From positions 8,851,463 to 8,915,462 of the forward strand of contig NC_058137.1 in the NCBI RefSeq assembly GCF_011075055.1: a stretch of 64,000 nucleotides of DNA, given 5' to 3'. The DNA is from Mangifera indica (lineage: Eukaryota > Streptophyta > Magnoliopsida > Sapindales > Anacardiaceae). The notes below the pieces were generated by a model, which saw only the letters and a list, made by a program, of their open reading frames with translations, was not told the origin of the DNA and ran no database searches. Positions 60,169-64,000 of the stretch are shown here, piece by piece. The translations under genes were made by a program, and so were the position numbers. How positions within the stretch are numbered: the stretch's first letter is position 1; each line of letters begins with the position of its first letter.

Positions 60169-61750
60169 GGGGGATCCCATTTTGACATCTGTTTCAACAT
60201 TAGAGGTACGTATATTGTTAACTGTATACTTTATAATTTTTGTTAAACAATTTGATTTACTAATATGAAATGTTAATATGGTCACAAGATACTGCTGACG
60301 ACGATGGATCACCCCATGAGGATGCCTCATTATCACCTTGTATAGAGGTTGAGGTAAATTGTTGAATTAACCACTATAAATTGTTGCTTTTGTTAATATT
60401 AATTGTCATTTACCCTTGATCTGTTGTTACAATAGGATCTTCATTTGGTCTATCTCAACACACTAAGCAAGGGAAAACAGGTGATCAATATTACCTCTCA
60501 TGATAATGAGGTCGCAAACAATGTGGTTGAGCTCCCTATACAACGGGATATCATTCAGGTTGAAGCATTTTCAAGAAATTTAATAAGTACGATTGAAGAA
60601 TATATTATTCATTTATTGAATTCATGTATTTAACTACAACAGGTCTCGAAAGTTAATATAGTCGACCTAACTTCACTTGCAGATTCTCTGGCCATAACTT
60701 TTGCCTTCAGAAGATATTAAAAAATTTATAAAAATCTCACAAGTTAATGTAATTTTAAATGCCACATTATTTGTTTTAGTGTAGTATTTCTGAACAGTTC
60801 ATGGTAGAATTATCAAGAAGGGGCTGCTTATTCTTAGCCCATACACAAATCCATTGAAACCACAAATCTAATGGTCGAGACCAATTGTGCAATTATCAAG
60901 TACTGAACATGAAAAGATTTTCAATAAATGGTATACAAAACCAAATCTTTTTGAGAAATGTCATATGTATAACATAAGGAAGAAGACCAAAATTGCCTTC
61001 TGGGATACACTCATGGATACATCCGGATGGTTGTTGATGAGGTGTGTTTACTTGGTCAATTAATTTTGTTTTTAGTATAAAAGATCATTTAGGTGCGTGA
61101 TAACATTATATTTTCTGTTTTTATAACATGTAGATTCATTTTTGGGATTATTACATTGACAACAATATGATGATACCGCGAATGTTTATCAGAACTGGAT
61201 GACAGTTCTAACTTGCTTTGTTGGACACATCCTTCATAAGTATGTCATATGGATGAAAAGATCATTATAACTACCAGTTTTCTCTACTTTTCACACGATT
61301 GGTGGATGTGGATTATCCACCTGATTTACATATGCATCCCTACGGTGTGATTGATGAGGTCAGTAATCGAATCTCAAATGTATGTGTTTTATTAATGTAT
61401 GCATGTTTTTATCCCGAAAAACTTTGATAATACACATTGGGTAACAGGGGTCGTGGATTTAAAGGGGTGGAAGATTATAGTTTACGACTCGTTATAGAGT
61501 TTTACTATTGACCCAGAGTTATTTAGGTGAAAAATGTTAGGGTATACGCCGATGATATCACATTTGCTAGTTGCGACATCAGTTTGGTCTCACACAGGTT
61601 GAAGCCCACAGAACGATCCATTTGTATTGCATAGGGTGGTGGATATACCGTAGTAGGCGCCTCTATAAGGTGATTGTGGATTATTCATGTTACAATACAT
61701 CGAGTACTTATGTCTTTTTCTTTCGAGGGGGAGGAGGAGGACTCGTTATG
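60169..61750 (+). pseudogene. Second DUF1985/ULP1 gene copy: 3' part only, decayed, cut by an LTR
   Basis: Homologous exon by exon to exons 9-15 of the gene at 12,209-17,128. Examples: GATCCCATTTTGACATCTGT at 60,169 (exon 9); DLHLVYLNTLSKGKQVI at about 60,436 (exon 11); VSKVNIVDLTSLADS at about 60,643 (exon 12); the long exon 13 at about 60,784-61,041; FTRLVDVDYPPDLHMHP-like at about 61,305 (exon 14); [25 protein letters not shown] at about 61,437 and GDCGLFMLQYIEYLC at about 61,672 (exon 15). Stops (for example TAG after VYDSL) and frameshifts abound. The DUF1985 exons and any transposase are absent. It ends abruptly at GGACTCGTTATG where an LTR begins. It keeps CAG and TGG at two sites where copy 1 has stops. 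Confidence 0.88.
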
Positions 61751-63611
61751 TGTAATACCTTCAAGTATGTTCTAGACGTATTTATGTCTTTTAGCCTTGC
61801 TTTGAGACATTTCCAAGTTTAAATATACATGTCCAAATATATGTGGATATATATAGATAGATATATATATATAACAAAAAAAAAAAGGAAAAAGACAAGA
61901 AATACTACAAAAAAAGACAAAAGGCTAAACCAGATATGTATGTAGATAGATAAAGGGATAAAACATAAAAGTTAGGCATTTTCATCTTTTTGCCCGTCTT
62001 TTCCAGAATCTTAGCCTTCTCCATGCTTTTTTCTTTGTTTTTTGAAGAAAAAGGAAGGATTTGAAGGAGTTTTAGAAGATAAGTAAGGAAAGAAAAAAAA
62101 AAAAAGCACTTTGGAAGCCTTAGTAACCAAAAGATCTCTTTCTTTTCCCTTTACCTATGTTTATATATATTGGATGCATTTTATATGAATATGTTAGTAT
62201 GTTTTGGTGTTGATTTAAGGTGGTTTTAGTGATAAGAGAAGGAAGACAAAAATGAGGGAGCCAACTAAGCAAAGATTGGGTTAAAATAAGGTAAGTGAAA
62301 TCATTATTGGTATGTTTCATGTTTTATGCTTTTGATTCCTTAGCTCTATTTTGTAAATGATGATTTTGAAGTTGAGATATGTTATTATGCCATTTGGGGT
62401 ATCTATGTGTGTGATTTTGTTTATAGTAGAAAGTTGGATAATATTTACAATTTTGCAACTGATTTTGTCCCACATTTTGACTTTCTTATTTGATGAATCA
62501 TGAGTGCTATTATAGTTTGTTAGAAAGCTCTTTGAATGCTCTTTTCAATGATTTATAATTTGCATCAATTAAAGACCGTTTGGACTATTAAAATGCATGA
62601 AAAAAAGATTGTCTTACCAAATAAACAGTAATTTACAGTTTTTGGAAAAAAAGAAAGAAAGAAAAGAGGAGAAAAATGAGAGGAAAGAAAGAAGAGAAAA
62701 AGAAAAGGAAAAGAAAAGAAAGGAAAACAAGAAAAGGAATTTGGGCCTTAGGATCCATAGGTCGTCCCAAGAGTATAGTCTGATGGGTTTTGGATAGTTT
62801 TAGATGGAAACAAGATTAGTAAAAGATAATACACAAATACATGCTATGAACTATAAGAGGGCACTTTACACTACACTACCCGTAGTAGGGCACATCTACA
62901 GTAGGATACATTCGTAGTACGACATAGATCGATAATAGGGCTCGCTCACAGTAGAACATACTCGTGGTAGAGCATAATTTAGATTCATAAATGGTGTAGT
63001 AAGACAAAGGAAGAGAGCTCGAGCTTAGAAATGTGCCTAATCCCTGCAGTCAACTTCCAAAAAGTACCAGATGGGATAAAGTGTGACCCAGATAGGAAAA
63101 GATGAAGTAGATTATCTCCTCGATTTCTTGAAGAGGTTATGATATGAGATTGAGTCTCGAGGGTGATTTAGAACAAGAAATGAAATAGTTTACTTAATTC
63201 TTTTTTTTACTGAGTGTGACTTCCTTTTCTTTCATGATTATAGGTACAAGTGATCAAGGTAGCTACGAGGCAGAGTTAGGGCAACGAAGATAGATCTAGG
63301 CTAAGACAAGGTATCTATGGTTTTTGTTACATGTATATGATATTGTTAACATTTGACCTTATTCAGATAGTTATACAGTTGTATCTAGGGGCATGTACAT
63401 GATTACTTCATGATCTTAGATATTTTTAGATGAGTTTTCGTATGGGATATCTACATTTTTTGTTTACTTCTAGATTTTTAGTTTTTCAGAATAATTTTAG
63501 AATGCTTTTAGAAATGAGCTCTTTTTAAAATTTCTTTTAAAATAAACACTCCAAATATTAATTCGTAATATTTTTTCTCTGGAAGACAACATTTTTGGGG
63601 AAGGTGTTACA
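61751..63611 (+). repeat. 5' LTR (1.86 kb) of an element running off the window
   Basis: Begins TGTAATACC and ends GGTGTTACA. Same family as the LTRs at 26,288-31,303: shared purine tract, GTAGTAGGGCACATC repeats (62,878-62,975), one unit of the ~190-bp repeat (about 62,450-62,640), and CTTCCTTTTCTTTCATGATT. The 5-bp left flank is TTATG; its partner is beyond the window. Inserted into the ULP relic. Long LTR plus a tRNA-Met PBS suggests Ty3/gypsy, not proven. Confidence 0.9.
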
Positions 63612-64000
63612 ATTTGGTATCAGAGCCTGATTTTGAGAACCCAAAAAATGTTTTCTAAAACAAAATGGAGTAATCTAAGTAAAACAGAGATGGAATACCC
63701 TCCAGCCATGTTGACCACCCCTATAGCCGATCATTGTATGTTAAGTTTTTGCTTATACCTACTAAGTTTGGTAGGACTAATGTGTTTATTTTTAGGACCT
63801 ATGAGTCGAACACTAGTAGATCTCTCTCAAAGGAGCCAAAGTGAAGGAGCAACTTCTCAGGTACCCTAGAGGGACTTAGTGCACATGATGTGCAAGAGAT
63901 TTTCAAAGAGATGATGAGAGAGCATAAAGGTGCTCCTACGTAGGGACATGATACAATGAAGGTTACTTCAGTATCTATAGCAACCCCAGTGAATACTCAG
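63612..64000 (+). mobile_element. Start of the internal region: PBS and probable gag leader
   Basis: PBS TGGTATCAGAGC lies at 63,615-63,626, three bases after the LTR. A frame from about 63,633 reads 78 codons and stops at about 63,867. After the stop, EIFKEMMREHKGAPT (about 63,897) and KVTSVSIATPVN look gag-like with a further stop between them. The element continues beyond the window, so coding state and family cannot be decided. Confidence 0.75.

Noticed and set aside
1..64000. CRISPR array, rRNA, tRNA genes, bacterial operons
   Set aside because: Looked for on both strands; no regularly spaced repeats with unique spacers, no T-loop/anticodon pattern and no operon-like packing seen. A covariance-model scan was not possible here.

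Overview
This window is AT-rich nuclear DNA from a flowering plant, most likely a eudicot. I base this on the plant gene families present, the plant-type splice sites, and the dense, layered plant transposons. The species cannot be named from the sequence. Only two host loci can be supported: one exon of a succinate dehydrogenase iron-sulfur subunit gene (SDH2/SDHB) on the minus strand at the left edge, and one complete intronless VQ-motif protein gene at 41,822-43,246. From memory, Arabidopsis SDH2-3 (At5g65165) and a VQ gene (At5g65170) are neighbours, so the window may be an ancestral gene pair now about 41 kb apart because of transposon insertions.

Left third (1-17.4 kb): the SDH2 exon; a degenerate Ty1/copia element with both LTRs (1,171-5,340); a duplicated 110-bp segment with AT microsatellites; a foldback Mutator-like element (MULE, 6,769-7,537); and a 9.6-kb MULE (7,777-17,370). 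This large MULE carries a transposase gene on the plus strand and, convergent to it, a 15-exon gene on the minus strand. That gene combines a DUF1985-type N-terminal domain with a ULP1/C48 SUMO-protease domain, the arrangement known from ULP-carrying plant MULEs. Both genes are broken by a few point lesions, mostly transitions.

Middle (17.4-41 kb): a hAT-type MITE; a 2-kb MULE; about 6 kb with nothing recognisable; and a nested structure at 26,288-31,303. In it a complete solo LTR sits in antisense inside another LTR of the same family, and the outer unit ends in an inverted copy of its own U3 terminus, with target duplications at both levels. Next come a BED-finger hAT transposase relic, copia pol and gag relics, and an opposite-strand retroelement gag with a primer-binding site.

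Right third (41-64 kb): the VQ gene; 5.6 kb of plain sequence; two more foldback MULEs with exact 9-bp target duplications (48,896-49,806 and 55,343-56,087); a 169-bp near-perfect RNA-hairpin-like inverted repeat; a TRIM-like element (58,040-59,013); and a second, older copy of the DUF1985/ULP gene 3' half (60,169-61,750). The second copy is cut by a 1.86-kb LTR of the same family as the nested LTRs. That last element runs off the window just after its PBS.

Almost all coding capacity is from mobile elements. Comparing the two ULP copies exposes the lesions, and the three LTR copies differ in the number of an internal ~190-bp tandem repeat (1, 3 and 5 units).
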